The notes under the pieces are model-generated. The model worked only from the letters and a program-made list of their open reading frames with translations. It was not told the origin of the DNA and ran no database searches. This document shows, in pieces, positions 42,729 through 52,067 of a stretch of DNA of 64,000 bases; the first letter of the stretch is position 1, and each line of letters starts with the position of its first letter. This stretch comes from Mesorhizobium sp. (lineage in GTDB: Bacteria > Pseudomonadota > Alphaproteobacteria > Rhizobiales > Rhizobiaceae). Made by a program: the position numbers and the translations under genes. Location of the stretch: NCBI RefSeq assembly GCF_017306585.1, contig NZ_JAFKIC010000114.1:1-64000 (forward strand), read 5' to 3'.

Positions 42729-44369
42729 TCAGGACTTTCCGAGATAGCGATCGAGGACATTTCGGGTGACGCGTTCCACCATCGGGTCTTGCCGCAGCAG
42801 GCCGGCCACCCATTCGCAGCTTCCGGCATGGAACACTTCGCCTTTGCCGCGTGAAAAATTGACGATCATGCCATTGCTGCGTTTGACTTTTTCGAGACTG
42901 GCGTCGCTGCGGTCGCCAAACAAGGTTTCGGCGCTGAAGCGGCCATCCTCGTCAGTCAGGAACTGGTCTTCGATCGGAATGTCAGCGCTTTCCTCGACCT
43001 GGCTTGCCATGCCGACGGCGAGAACCTGCAAACCATCCGGTGCGCCGCTGGTCGCGGTCGGGTAGGGCAGGCCGCCCCTTATCTCGAAATCCAGCCCGTC
43101 CACCTCATAGCCATAGACGTGGCTGTCGGCGCCGAGCAGGTCGCCATAATAGATGCCGGTGCCGGCGAATGCCCAATGTTCAGGCCGGTAGACGGGGAAA
43201 CCGCGCGCACCGCGCGGCGCGCAGCCGCCCCAGCCTGCATAGAGGCCGCGCGTGGCGTTGAGCCCGAAAGTCTCGGCGCCCGGCCGGCCGATTTCGGGCG
43301 CTTCCCAGGAGTTGGTGGCGCGCGTCACGTCACCGTCGCGGTAGATCGGATCTTCGGCGCGGGCGCGGTACTTGTAGCAGACCTGGCGGCGGCCTTCGTC
43401 CTCAAGACGCGTCTGCCACATGAAATTGCCGGCGAAGCGCGCCGCATGGCCGCCGCGCTCGACATAGCGATCGACGGCGTCGCGCATTTCCCAGGTCCAG
43501 TACTCGTCATGGCCGACAAAGACCGCGCAGTCGTAGCCGTCGAGAATTTCGGGCGAGAAATGCAGATCGTGCTGGCTGGCAAGATCGACGGCGTAGCCGG
43601 CCCGTTCGGCGAAGCGAAACATATGGCTGTCGTAGCTTGCCCAGCCCGACGAGGCGTATTTCTTGGAATGACCGGTGGCGAGCGCCCATTCCATATGGGG
43701 ATAGCGCGGCACCGTCTTCGGCGGCACCGCAACCTCCAGCGGCACGCGCGGCGCGTCCTTGGGCAGTACGACGAAGCCACGACACCAGGGACGCTGCGTC
43801 GACACGATGGGCGAATAAAGGTTGCGATCCGGCCCGGTGATGCCCTGATAATGGTTGGAACCGCCCCAGGTATTGTAGGCGAGCCAGGTGCCTGTCGCGG
43901 CGACCTGCAGCACCCGGCCAGGTTTCTTGCCGGCCTGAGGAGAGACGATGAAAATGTGGTGGCTCTGGATCGGCTTGCGGTCACGGCCATCGGCTGTCAG
44001 CGTTATCCGATAGGCACCGGACGGCCAGTCGCTGCCGACACGGAATTCAAACGAAGCTTCCCAGCCGCAGCCTTCGGCCGAACATTGATCCGGACTGTCC
44101 TGCCAGCGCGACGCGATGTCCGACTTTTCGAAAACCTTTGTCTCGGTGCCGCCGTCGCGAATGATCGTCATGTTGAAGGATGGCGCGGTTGAGCTGACAT
44201 GCAGCCTCACCGTTTCGCCGGCGCGATAGGAAAACCGGTCGCTGTAGCACCAGATTTCGCCGCGCTCGCCGTCCATCCCGGGCCATTCGTAATAGTGGCC
44301 GCGCACGGCGTGGCGGCGCTGCTCCTCCGTCAGTCCGAAATCCGGGAATTGTGTGGGTAATCTGGTCAT
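42729..44369 (-). CDS. N,N-dimethylformamidase large-subunit-like amidase
   Basis: 546 aa. Matches the N,N-dimethylformamidase beta-subunit C-terminal family (glutamine-amidotransferase-like fold): AATGTWLAYNTWGGSNHYQG, VLPKDAPRVPLEVAVPPKTV, CAVFVGHDEYWTWEMRDAV, and GNFMWQTRLEDEGRRQVCYK. An N-terminal beta domain (residues 20-150, DRFSYRAGETVRLHVSSTAP) precedes. No small subunit gene nearby, unlike DmfA1A2. Likely hydrolyses an N-formyl or N-acyl bond. Between the transporter and aminotransferase genes in the cluster. Confidence 0.85.
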   Translation of the reverse strand: MTRLPTQFPDFGLTEEQRRHAVRGHYYEWPGMDGERGEIWCYSDRFSYRAGETVRLHVSSTAPSFNMTIIRDGGTETKVFEKSDIASRWQDSPDQCSAEGCGWEASFEFRVGSDWPSGAYRITLTADGRDRKPIQSHHIFIVSPQAGKKPGRVLQVAATGTWLAYNTWGGSNHYQGITGPDRNLYSPIVSTQRPWCRGFVVLPKDAPRVPLEVAVPPKTVPRYPHMEWALATGHSKKYASSGWASYDSHMFRFAERAGYAVDLASQHDLHFSPEILDGYDCAVFVGHDEYWTWEMRDAVDRYVERGGHAARFAGNFMWQTRLEDEGRRQVCYKYRARAEDPIYRDGDVTRATNSWEAPEIGRPGAETFGLNATRGLYAGWGGCAPRGARGFPVYRPEHWAFAGTGIYYGDLLGADSHVYGYEVDGLDFEIRGGLPYPTATSGAPDGLQVLAVGMASQVEESADIPIEDQFLTDEDGRFSAETLFGDRSDASLEKVKRSNGMIVNFSRGKGEVFHAGSCEWVAGLLRQDPMVERVTRNVLDRYLGKS

Positions 44370-44377
44370 TGGCTTGC

Positions 44378-45142
44378 TCAGGCGGAAAGGTATTTCTTCA
44401 GGAAACTGCGGGTGCGCTCCTTCCGTGGGGCGCGAAAAATCTCGACCGGCGGGCCTTCCTCGACCACGACGCCGCCATCCATGAACAGCACGCGGTCGGC
44501 GACCTCGCCGGCAAAACGCATTTCATGCGTTACGATGAGCATGGTCATGTGCTCGGCGGCAAGCTGTTTCATCACCGCGTTCACCTCGTCGACCAGTTCC
44601 GGATCAAGCGCGGAGGTCGCCTCGTCGAACAGCATGACCTTGGGCTGCATGGCGAGCGCTCGCGCAATGGCAACGCGTTGCTTCTGGCCGCCGGAAAGTC
44701 GCGACGGATAGGCGTCGATCTTTTCGGCCAGCCCGACCTTCGAAAGCAGGTTGTGCGCGAGCGCCCTGGCGTCGGCCTTGGGCATGCCTTTGAGGATGAC
44801 CGGCCCCATGGTGATGTTCTCCAGCACGGTCAGGTGCGGGAACAGATTGAAGTGCTGGAACACCATGCCCATCTGCTGGCGCACCTTGTTGATGTGCCGC
44901 TCGAAGGCCTGGCCATGCAGAGGCTGGTTGACCTGCACCCCGTCGAGCCAGACCTCGCCGCCGTTCAAGGTCTCCAGATGATTGATCGAGCGCAGCAGCG
45001 TGCTTTTGCCCGATCCGCTCGGGCCGATAATGGCCACGATCTGCCCGCGTTCGACCGAAAGGTCGATACCCCTCAGAACCTCGACGGCGCCGAAGGATTT
45101 GCGTGCGCCGCGAACCTCGGCCATTGGCTGCGTTGCGCTCAT
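44378..45142 (-). CDS. Polar amino acid ABC transporter ATP-binding protein (GlnQ type)
   Basis: 254 aa. Walker [10 protein letters not shown] (40-48), signature [15 protein letters not shown], Walker [18 protein letters not shown] and switch [16 protein letters not shown]. The GlnQ/HisP class ATPase energises import of polar amino acids or small amines. Start overlaps the stop of the first permease (ATGA). Downstream 8 bases is the amidase gene, so importer and enzymes are one operon. Confidence 0.94.
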   Translation of the reverse strand: MSATQPMAEVRGARKSFGAVEVLRGIDLSVERGQIVAIIGPSGSGKSTLLRSINHLETLNGGEVWLDGVQVNQPLHGQAFERHINKVRQQMGMVFQHFNLFPHLTVLENITMGPVILKGMPKADARALAHNLLSKVGLAEKIDAYPSRLSGGQKQRVAIARALAMQPKVMLFDEATSALDPELVDEVNAVMKQLAAEHMTMLIVTHEMRFAGEVADRVLFMDGGVVVEEGPPVEIFRAPRKERTRSFLKKYLSA

Positions 45143-45801
45143 CGGGAAACCTCCACCTGCCGTTCAAACCGATGCAGGGCCGCCTCCAGCACGAGGTTCA
45201 GGATGTAATAGAGCGCGGCGGCCGTGATGTAGAACTCGAACGGCCGGAAGGTTTCGCTGATCGCCAGCTGCGCTGAATGGACCAGTTCGGCGATGCCGAT
45301 GACGGACACGATGGAAGATTCCTTCAACAGCGCGATCAGGTTGCCGCCGATCGGCGGCGCGGTGTTGCGGATGGCCTGCGGCACCACGACGTAGCGCAAT
45401 GTTTGCCATTTGCCGAAACCGATGCTGCGCGCACCCTCCGTCTGGCCGGCGTCGACGGCCACGATGCCCGCGCGGATGACGTCGGCATTGTAGACGGCGA
45501 AATGCAGGCCGAGCCCGATGATGCCCGCCGCCAGCGCCGGGATATCGATGCCGATCTGTACCAGGCCGAAATAGATCAGGAACAGCTGCAGCAGCAGCGG
45601 CGTGCCCATGAACACCCACATGAAGGCGCGCACGGGATAGGCCAGGATCGCCGGAGCATAGAGGACGGCAACGGCGAATAGGATGCCGAAGAGAAAGCTC
45701 AGCGCACCCGCCGAAACGGTCAGGACAGCCGTCCACCAGGCGCCTGTCAGCAGAAGATCCCAGTAGGGCGCGACGACAGTGAAATCCAGACCTTGCATCA
45801 T
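45139..45801 (-). CDS. Polar amino acid ABC transporter permease
   Basis: 220 aa HisM-type inner-membrane permease with about five helices. EAA loop [22 protein letters not shown] (near 130-151) and [16 protein letters not shown]. The first start ATG at 45801 and a second at 45798 both follow GGGGGAAC. It forms the importer channel with the other permease. Nine bases separate it from the next permease. Confidence 0.93.
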   Translation of the reverse strand: MMQGLDFTVVAPYWDLLLTGAWWTAVLTVSAGALSFLFGILFAVAVLYAPAILAYPVRAFMWVFMGTPLLLQLFLIYFGLVQIGIDIPALAAGIIGLGLHFAVYNADVIRAGIVAVDAGQTEGARSIGFGKWQTLRYVVVPQAIRNTAPPIGGNLIALLKESSIVSVIGIAELVHSAQLAISETFRPFEFYITAAALYYILNLVLEAALHRFERQVEVSR

Positions 45802-45810
45802 GTTCCCCCG

Positions 45811-46458
45811 TCAGACGATGGCAAAGCGTTTGTCGAGCAGGTCGACGACGCGGGCGACGGCATAGACCATGATCATGTAGAGCAGCGCCGCGACACCAAA
45901 TATTTCGAACGGCTTGTAGGTGGAGCCGATGAAGCGCTGGGCTGTGTAGGTCAGTTCGACGACCGAAATGGTGGATACCAGCGCCGAACCCTTCAGCAGG
46001 GCGACGGTGTTGACGCCGAGCGGGCGGATCATCAGCCTTGCCGCCTGCGGCAGCACGACCTTGCGCAAGGTCTGGAAGCGGCTGAAGCCGATGGTGCGGG
46101 CAGCCTCGGTCTGGCCCCGGTCGACAGCCATCACAGCGCCACGGATCGATTCCGCCATGTACGCGCCGATGTTGAGGCCAAGGCCGATGACGCCGGCCGA
46201 GAAAGGCTCCAGGTTGATGCCGATCTGCGGGCCGCCGAAATAGAGCACGAACAGCTGGATCAGGCAGGGCGTGCCGCGAAAAAGGCTGACATAAAGCGTG
46301 CCGACTGCGCGCAGGATCGCCGATCTCGACATCTTTGCCGTGGCCGCCAGCGCTGCCGCCGCCAGCCCCAGGACGAGGGCCAGTGCGGTCAGTTCCAGCG
46401 TTACCAGAGCGGCTTCCACGAAGAACGGGAAGACACGGCTCATCAAGGAGAAATCCAT
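45811..46458 (-). CDS. Polar amino acid ABC transporter permease
   Basis: 215 aa, second permease of the importer, about five helices. EAA loop DRGQTEAARTIGFSRFQTLR and LKGSALVSTISVVELTYTAQ. Opening helix PFFVEAALVTLELTALALV typical of the HisQ/GltK family. Upstream is the binding-protein gene, 65 bases away. Confidence 0.93.
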   Translation of the reverse strand: MDFSLMSRVFPFFVEAALVTLELTALALVLGLAAAALAATAKMSRSAILRAVGTLYVSLFRGTPCLIQLFVLYFGGPQIGINLEPFSAGVIGLGLNIGAYMAESIRGAVMAVDRGQTEAARTIGFSRFQTLRKVVLPQAARLMIRPLGVNTVALLKGSALVSTISVVELTYTAQRFIGSTYKPFEIFGVAALLYMIMVYAVARVVDLLDKRFAIV

Positions 46459-46523
46459 AGGGTCGGCCCCTCAGGAGTGGTGATCGGCCCCGGCCGGATT
46501 GGCTCGCCCGGGGCCGGATGACA

Positions 46524-47306
46524 TCAGCGTATGTCGCTGCCGACCCACTGCTTGGAAATCTTCTCGTAGCTGCCGTCAGCCATCATGTCGTCCAGCGCTT
46601 TCTGCATGGCGGCCTTGAGTTCGGGATTGTCCTTGCGGATGGCGATGCCGATGGCGACGCTGCCGCCTTCGATGTTGGGCGTGTCGAGCTTGCGCACCTT
46701 CTCGCCGGTTTCCTTGACGGCGACCATGACCGGGATGTTGTCGACGACGATGGCGTCGACGCGGCCGGCCTTCAGCTCCAGCAACAGCTCCGGCAGGCCC
46801 TTATAGGTGCGGACATCCCAGCCGCCCTGCTGGCGGGCCCATTTCTCGTGCGTCTCGCCCAGCGTCACGCCGAGGGTCTTGCCCTTGAGGTCGTCGAGGC
46901 TCTGCACCTTGGAATCCTGGCTCACGAAAACCGCGCGCCCGGCGTGGTAATAAGGGCCGACGAAATCGACCACCTTCTCGCGCTCCGGCGTGATCGTCAT
47001 CGAACCGACGACGGTGTCGTATTTGTTGGCGAGCAGGCCAGCGATGATGCCGTCCCAGGCGATGGTGATGATGGTGCCCTTGACGCCGATGCGCTCGGCG
47101 ATCGCCTTGCCGATATCGGCGTCGAAACCGACGACCTCGTTCTGGTCGTTGACGAAATTGAAGGGCGGATACTGGCCGCTCATCGAAATCTTGAGCTCAC
47201 CCGCCGCCTTGATCTTTTCGAGATCGTCGGCCCGGGCCGAGGCCGAATTGAAAGTCGACGCCAGCAGCAGCGCCGCCACGGCGATGCCGGAGAGTATCTT
47301 GTTCAT
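46524..47306 (-). CDS. Polar amino acid ABC transporter substrate-binding protein
   Basis: 260 aa periplasmic binding protein (family 3). Signal peptide NKILSGIAVAALLLASTFNS with cleavage after SASARA or nearby; mature IKAAGELKISMSGQYPPFNF and DADIGKAIAERIGVKGTI. The ligand-binding loop SMTITPEREKVVDFVGPYYH and EGGSVAIGIAIRKDNPELK are standard. The ligand is unknown, but the lysine/arginine-type loops do not match a specific amino acid. First gene of the minus-strand operon, divergent from LysR. Confidence 0.92.
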   Translation of the reverse strand: MNKILSGIAVAALLLASTFNSASARADDLEKIKAAGELKISMSGQYPPFNFVNDQNEVVGFDADIGKAIAERIGVKGTIITIAWDGIIAGLLANKYDTVVGSMTITPEREKVVDFVGPYYHAGRAVFVSQDSKVQSLDDLKGKTLGVTLGETHEKWARQQGGWDVRTYKGLPELLLELKAGRVDAIVVDNIPVMVAVKETGEKVRKLDTPNIEGGSVAIGIAIRKDNPELKAAMQKALDDMMADGSYEKISKQWVGSDIR

Positions 47307-47387
47307 AGGATGTCTGTCCTCTGGATGGAGCGCGAAGGCTTGTTCTTGGGAGGCGTTGGGGCGCTCTCCTGACGACAATGATTGCGT

Positions 47388-47406
47388 TTGCCGAAGCATT
47401 GCGCAA
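47388..47406. promoter_or_regulatory. Candidate LysR box TTGC-N11-GCAA
   Basis: TTGC (47388-47391) and GCAA (47403-47406) flank 11 bases, the T-N11-A layout of LysR regulators. It lies in the 135-base divergent region, 36 bases from the LysR start and about 82 from the transporter start. Function inferred. Confidence 0.5.
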
Positions 47407-47441
47407 ATAGATAATGGAAATAGGGAGCATAGATCTGAGGA

Positions 47442-48401
47442 ATGGCTTTGCCGCGCCCCGAACGTCTGGTCTGGGACCTGGACTGGAACCTCTTGCGGAC
47501 GTTCGTCGTCATCGCCGAGGTCAAGAGCATCACCCGCGCCGCCGAGCGCCTGAACCTCAAGCAACCCAGCGTCAGCAATGCGCTGCGACGCCTGGAGGAC
47601 CGGGTCGGGCGCCGGCTGGTGGAGCGCGATGCGACACGTTTCGAGCTGACCGAGGTGGGACGGCTGATCTACGAGCAGAGCGTCGAGGTGTTCGGCTCGA
47701 TATCGCAACTGCCGCTGCTGATGCGCGGTATCAGCGACGACGTCACCGGCCATGTCATGATCGCCACCGCCAGCCATGTCGTCTCGCCTCTGTTCGACCG
47801 TGCCTTGGCGGAATTCCACCGCGATTATCCGCGCGCCAGCATCACCATCTCGGTCGCGGCAAGCACCGAGGTGGCCAAGCAGGTGAGGGAGCGTCGCGCG
47901 TCCTTCGGCATCTGCCTGGTCAGCCAGCGCGATCCGGCGCTGGACTATGCGATGGTCTACCGCGAATTCTTCGGCTTCTTCTGCGGTCCTCGTCACAGGC
48001 TTTATGGCAAGACCGGCCTGACACTTGCCGATCTGCGCGGCGAACCCTCGGTGTCGTTCCAGACCGATCACATTTCGGATGCGCTGCGGCCGGTCGCGCT
48101 GCTGCGCAGTGAGGCGAGGCTGAATGCCGATGTCGTGGGCGTCTCCTCGAGCCTGGAAGAGGTGCGGCGCATGATCGTCGCCGGGCTCGGCATCGGTCCG
48201 CTGCCGCTGCATGTCGCGCGGCGCGATGTGACGGATGGGATATTGTGGCGGCTGCCGCCCTATGATGCGCCGCCGGCGATCGATATCTTCCTGCTGACCA
48301 ATCCCGACAAAGCGATGAATCGCGCCGAGAAGGCGCTCCTGTCGGGGCTGCAGGCGCTGATCGCCGAGACCCCGCTCGAGGAGCGCATCTACAACGCCTG
48401 A
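47442..48401 (+). CDS. LysR-family transcription regulator of the amino-compound cluster
   Basis: 319 aa. N-terminal winged helix: WNLLRTFVVIAEVKSITRAA, LKQPSVSNALRRLEDRVGRR (about 15-62). C-terminal co-inducer domain with ITISVAASTEVAKQVRERRA. Divergent from the transporter-amidase-aminotransferase-BKACE operon with a TTGC-N11-GCAA site between, so it most likely regulates that operon in response to its substrate. GAGG precedes the ATG. Confidence 0.92.
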   Translation: MALPRPERLVWDLDWNLLRTFVVIAEVKSITRAAERLNLKQPSVSNALRRLEDRVGRRLVERDATRFELTEVGRLIYEQSVEVFGSISQLPLLMRGISDDVTGHVMIATASHVVSPLFDRALAEFHRDYPRASITISVAASTEVAKQVRERRASFGICLVSQRDPALDYAMVYREFFGFFCGPRHRLYGKTGLTLADLRGEPSVSFQTDHISDALRPVALLRSEARLNADVVGVSSSLEEVRRMIVAGLGIGPLPLHVARRDVTDGILWRLPPYDAPPAIDIFLLTNPDKAMNRAEKALLSGLQALIAETPLEERIYNA

Positions 48402-48416
48402 CCAGCCGGCAGAGGC

Positions 48417-48833
48417 CTATTCGACGAGGAGGGCCGCCGCGCGCTCGCGCATCGGCTCGTCCAGCGCCACCGAGCTTCGTGCTGCAAGGTCGAAGCGCAC
48501 GCTGGTCGTCCGGCTCGATGCGTGGACGATGTCGTCCAGCGATCCGGACATCACCTGTTCGAAACTGATGGAGGAGCGGCCGACCTTCACGACGTGCGAA
48601 CGGATGGTGAGCAGCGATCCCGCCTTCGTTTCATGGCGGTAGTCGATTTCGGTGCGCACGTCGGCCCAGCCGATCTGCGATCCCGCATGGGTCTCCTGTC
48701 CGGCTATATGGCCGAGAATCTGGAAGCTCGCATCATCGAACATAGCCGCGTAGTGGCGCACATTCATGTGCCCCATCACATCGCACATCCAGGGGTGGGC
48801 CATGCCGACGAAGGTAACGAGGGATTTGCTCAT
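48417..48833 (-). CDS. Hot-dog-fold thioesterase
   Basis: 138 aa acyl-CoA thioesterase of the 4-hydroxybenzoyl-CoA thioesterase type. PWMCDVMGHMNVRHYAAMFD (14-33) has the conserved aspartate and histidine-asparagine motif; IDYRHETKAGSLLTIRSHV and SFEQVMSGSLDDIVHASS follow. Substrate unknown. It converges with the LysR gene, 15 bases away, and may release acyl groups from CoA esters made by the adjacent cluster, but that is speculation. Confidence 0.88.
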   Translation of the reverse strand: MSKSLVTFVGMAHPWMCDVMGHMNVRHYAAMFDDASFQILGHIAGQETHAGSQIGWADVRTEIDYRHETKAGSLLTIRSHVVKVGRSSISFEQVMSGSLDDIVHASSRTTSVRFDLAARSSVALDEPMRERAAALLVE

Positions 48834-49024
48834 GGGATTGTTCCGCGGACTTCGTTAACGTGACGGGAGCCCATATCGAAACGTGCGACAGCAGGCAAAC
48901 CGCTGGACGCTTCGGCAGAGCGTTCCAAGTCGGAAGAGGCCTATTCGCTGGCCATGCCCTTGGCCCTCCCGGACAAACCGACTATCTCAGGGGAACGGCG
49001 GCGGTTCCGCCACGGGGATAGCCG

Positions 49025-49273
49025 ATGCTCAGGGTGCAAAAAGTCAAAGTCGACGATATCTACGTGCCCACCGCACGCAAGAAGACGCTGCACCCGGAGA
49101 CCGTCCGCCATCTTGCCGAGGACATACTGGAAAACGGCATGAAGATGCCCATCCAGGTCCGCCATGACGGCAATCGCCATATCCTCGTCGAAGGCTTGCA
49201 TCGGCTGGAAGCGGCAAAATGGCTCGGCGAGTCGGAGATCGACGCCTATCTGGTCCAGGCCAAGCGCCACTGA
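49025..49273 (+). CDS. Orphan ParB-like N-terminal domain protein
   Basis: 82 aa consisting only of a ParB/Srx fold: KVDDIYVPTARKKTLHPETV, EDILENGMKMPIQVRHDGNR, and GLHRLEAAKWLGES, which aligns with the nucleotide-binding GERR motif of ParB. There is no helix-turn-helix or dimerisation domain and no catalytic cysteine, so it is neither a partition protein nor a sulfiredoxin. GGGGA precedes the ATG. Function unknown. Confidence 0.8.
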   Translation: MLRVQKVKVDDIYVPTARKKTLHPETVRHLAEDILENGMKMPIQVRHDGNRHILVEGLHRLEAAKWLGESEIDAYLVQAKRH

Positions 49274-49403
49274 CGCAGTCGCCGCGCTGCTTCCACGCGG
49301 TCTGAGCAGTCTCGATATTTTTTCTCCGGTGTTGTCGGCTGGCATTCCATTGGCTCGTCTTTGAGACGGAAGCCAGATCAAACCCAACACCGAGGAGACC
49401 ACC

Positions 49404-49889
49404 GTGGCCACCAAGCTCGACATCACCCCCGCCAACGACCGTGAACTGGTCATTGCCCGCATCATCGATGCGCCGCGCGAAAGCGTCTATCGCTGCTGGA
49501 GCGACCCGAAGCTGATTACGCAATGGTTCGCGCCAAAGCCCTGGACCACGCCGCGCGCGGAAATGGATGTGCGCACCGGCGGTTCGAGTTTTGTCGTCAT
49601 GGCCGGGCCGGACGGCAATGAATTCCCCAACCACGGCGTCTTCCTCGACGTCGTTCCCGGCGAGAAGATCGTTTTCACCGACGCCTACATCAAGGCATGG
49701 GAGCCTTCGGAAAAGCCGTTCATGACCGCGGTCCTGACCTTCGAGGACGAAGGCAAGGACAAGACCCGATACACGGTCCGGATCCGGCACTGGAGCGTCG
49801 CCGACCGCGAACAGCACGAGCAGATGGGCTTTCACCAGGGCTGGAGCCAGTGCGCCGACCAGCTCGAGGAACTCGCCAGGACGCTTTGA
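49404..49889 (+). CDS. AHSA1/SRPBCC-family protein
   Basis: 161 aa, START-like ligand-binding fold (Bet v1 superfamily). Opens KLDITPANDRELVIARIIDA, followed by PRESVYRCWSDPKLITQWFA, and ends MGFHQGWSQCADQLEELAR, typical of AHSA1-domain proteins. GTG start at 49404 with GGAG upstream. 26 bases upstream of a secreted hydrolase gene, probably an operon. Ligand unknown. Confidence 0.88.
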   Translation: MATKLDITPANDRELVIARIIDAPRESVYRCWSDPKLITQWFAPKPWTTPRAEMDVRTGGSSFVVMAGPDGNEFPNHGVFLDVVPGEKIVFTDAYIKAWEPSEKPFMTAVLTFEDEGKDKTRYTVRIRHWSVADREQHEQMGFHQGWSQCADQLEELARTL

Positions 49890-49915
49890 AATTAGCGCAC
49901 GGAGAGGAGATCGAG

Positions 49916-50872
49916 ATGTCCAAGACTCTGTTTTTCGCCATTCTTGCTTCGGTTGCGGCGCTTGTCGCTTGCCCCAGCGCCACAAATGCCGAGGAGGCAA
50001 AACCTGCCATGACGAACCAAGCCAAGACATCGCCGAAACCCGAAAAGTCCGGCCTGCTGCCGATCAACGGCTTGAACTACTATTACGCCGTCTACGGCAA
50101 GGGCGAGCCGTTGCTTCTCTTGCATGGCGGCCTCGGCTCCATCGATATGTTCGCGCCGATCCTGCTCAAGCTCGCCGAAAACCGCACCGTCATTGGCGTT
50201 GACCTCCAGGGCCATGGCCGCACCGCGCTCGGCGACCGGCCATTCAGCCTGCAGGCGATCGGAGACGACATGGCCGCTATCGTCAAGGCGCTCGGCTACG
50301 ACAAGGTCGATGTCATGGGCTATTCGCTGGGCGGCGGCGTCGCCTTCCGCATGGCGGTGCAGCACCCCGAGACCGTGCGCCGGCTTGTCCTGGTCTCGAC
50401 CGGCTATGCCGCCAACGGCTTCTATGACGAGATGCGCCCGCAACAGGCGCAGGTGAGTGCCGCGGCGGCCGAATTCATGAAGGACACGCCGATGTACAAA
50501 TCCTATGTCGCGGTGGCGCCGCATCCGGAAGAGTTTCCAAAACTGCTCGATGCGCTCGGCAACTTCATGCGCCAGGATTACGATTTTTCAGCCGATGTTC
50601 CCAAGCTGAAGATGCCGGTCATGCTCGCCTATGGCGACAGCGACATGTACAAGCCCGAGCACGAGATCAAGTTCTACCAGATGCTCGGCGGTGGGTTGAA
50701 AGATGCCGGCTGGATGCGCGAGAACCTGTCGCAGAACCGCCTGGCGATCTTGCCCAACCGCACCCATTACGACGTCTTCTTCGCGCCGGAGCTGACGGCC
50801 GCCGCACTGCCGTTCCTGAACGGCGAGACCAAGGTCAAGAGCTGGGACGAGGTCGTCAGCGAAGCGGAATAA
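49916..50872 (+). CDS. Secreted alpha/beta hydrolase
   Basis: 318 aa with signal peptide (SKTLFFAILASVAALVACPSATNA). Hydrolase core: LLLLHGGLGSIDMFAPILLK, nucleophile in VDVMGYSLGGGVAFRMAVQHP, aspartate in YGDSDMYKPEHEI, histidine in PNRTHYDVFF. AGGAG precedes the ATG at 49916. A terminator hairpin follows. Periplasmic esterase or epoxide hydrolase-like; substrate unknown. Confidence 0.88.
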   Translation: MSKTLFFAILASVAALVACPSATNAEEAKPAMTNQAKTSPKPEKSGLLPINGLNYYYAVYGKGEPLLLLHGGLGSIDMFAPILLKLAENRTVIGVDLQGHGRTALGDRPFSLQAIGDDMAAIVKALGYDKVDVMGYSLGGGVAFRMAVQHPETVRRLVLVSTGYAANGFYDEMRPQQAQVSAAAAEFMKDTPMYKSYVAVAPHPEEFPKLLDALGNFMRQDYDFSADVPKLKMPVMLAYGDSDMYKPEHEIKFYQMLGGGLKDAGWMRENLSQNRLAILPNRTHYDVFFAPELTAAALPFLNGETKVKSWDEVVSEAE

Positions 50873-50887
50873 AGGCATGACATTTTT

Positions 50888-50926
50888 CCGACGGCCGTCT
50901 CCTGCGAGATGGCCGTCGGTTTGTTT
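50888..50926 (+). terminator. Rho-independent terminator after the hydrolase
   Basis: CCGACGGCC (50888-50896) pairs with GGCCGTCGG (50911-50919); then TTTGTTT. The loop contains a small inner pairing. Confidence 0.8.
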
Positions 50927-51953
50927 ATGAAGCCTTCGACTGACGTGGCTGCCTCAGATGCTTGATGCCGCTCATCTCGACGAAATTCGTCGCCGAATCC
51001 CAGAGGTAGTCCCCATAGAGAAACGGCTCGAACGGCTCGGCGCCGCGCCACGGCAAGGGCGCGATCTCCGCGTCGACCCGCGGTTCATAGAAGAACGGGA
51101 TCGAAAATCGCACAGTCTTGGGTGCAATCACCCGGTGCCGCGTCGCCCTGACACGACCGCCGGTCCAGCGCTCCAGCAACTGGCCGAAATTGACGGCCAG
51201 CGTGCCGTTTTCAGGCGGCACGTCGATCCACTCGCCGGCAAGGTTCTTCGCCTGCAAGCCCTCGACGCCATCCTGCGCCAGCAAGGTGACGAAGCCTGAA
51301 TCGGCATGTTCGCCGCCGATGATGGTGCGCGTTTCGCCCCTGTGGACCACCGAAAACTCCCGGCCACCAGTCTCGGCGCCCGTATTGGCGTCGCGCAGGG
51401 GATAGCGGATGAGGCGCAGTGTTGAGATGCCGTTCTCGAAATATGGATCGAAGATCCTTTCGGGCAGGCCAAGTCCGCGCGCGATTGACCGCATGAGCGC
51501 GTTGCCGACGATCTCCATCGCGCGATAATAGTCGGCGGCTGCGGATCGCCAGCCGGGCAGGACATTTTCGGCCGGCAACGGTGTCGGCTCGCCCAGCGGA
51601 TCGTCGGAAGCCGAAACGCGCAGCGGGTCCGCAAGGTCCGGCCCCATGTCGATGCCTTCCTTGTAGGAGATGGCTCGCGGCTGCAGCGGGAACCAGCCGC
51701 GGTAAAAATTTTTCCTGGTGTTGTCGAAATTCCAGCGCAGCAGTTTCTGCTTCTCGCTATCTGCAAGCGTGAAGATGCGCAGCAATTGCGCGCGTTTGAC
51801 CGGTGTGAGCCAGTCATCGCCGGGAAAATCCCGGATCGCCATGAAGCCGATCCCCGAGGCGGCGGCCATGATCCTGGCATCGGTGCGGTCGCGGGCGGGC
51901 GAGGGCGGCGCGAACAGTTCGGCTATGCCGATGGTTTCGATGTCTTGCGTCAT
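50925..51953 (-). CDS. Isopenicillin N synthase-type 2-oxoglutarate/Fe(II) oxygenase
   Basis: 342 aa. Fe(II) ligands H216 and D218 in GGEHADSGFVTLLAQ and H273 in RATRHRVIAP, with the 2-oxoglutarate RxS pair R283/S285 region (RFSIPFFYEP). N-terminal DIOX_N-like region GIGFMAIRDFPGDDWLTPVK. ATG at 51953 selected since the extended frame lacks similarity. Substrate unknown. Confidence 0.9.
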   Translation of the reverse strand: MTQDIETIGIAELFAPPSPARDRTDARIMAAASGIGFMAIRDFPGDDWLTPVKRAQLLRIFTLADSEKQKLLRWNFDNTRKNFYRGWFPLQPRAISYKEGIDMGPDLADPLRVSASDDPLGEPTPLPAENVLPGWRSAAADYYRAMEIVGNALMRSIARGLGLPERIFDPYFENGISTLRLIRYPLRDANTGAETGGREFSVVHRGETRTIIGGEHADSGFVTLLAQDGVEGLQAKNLAGEWIDVPPENGTLAVNFGQLLERWTGGRVRATRHRVIAPKTVRFSIPFFYEPRVDAEIAPLPWRGAEPFEPFLYGDYLWDSATNFVEMSGIKHLRQPRQSKAS

Positions 51954-52067
51954 GGCTTCTTGGTCCCACGGCATCACGGCAATCGATGAAATCCTATCAA
52001 AGCTTTTCAATTGACCCAATCGGTTCCACGGCTAGGTTGCCGGCCTATTCTCCATTGGATTACGGCG

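Noticed and set aside
49025..49273. Chromosome partition ParB or plasmid origin
   Set aside because: No ParA, parS-like sites or helix-turn-helix; only the ParB-fold part is present.
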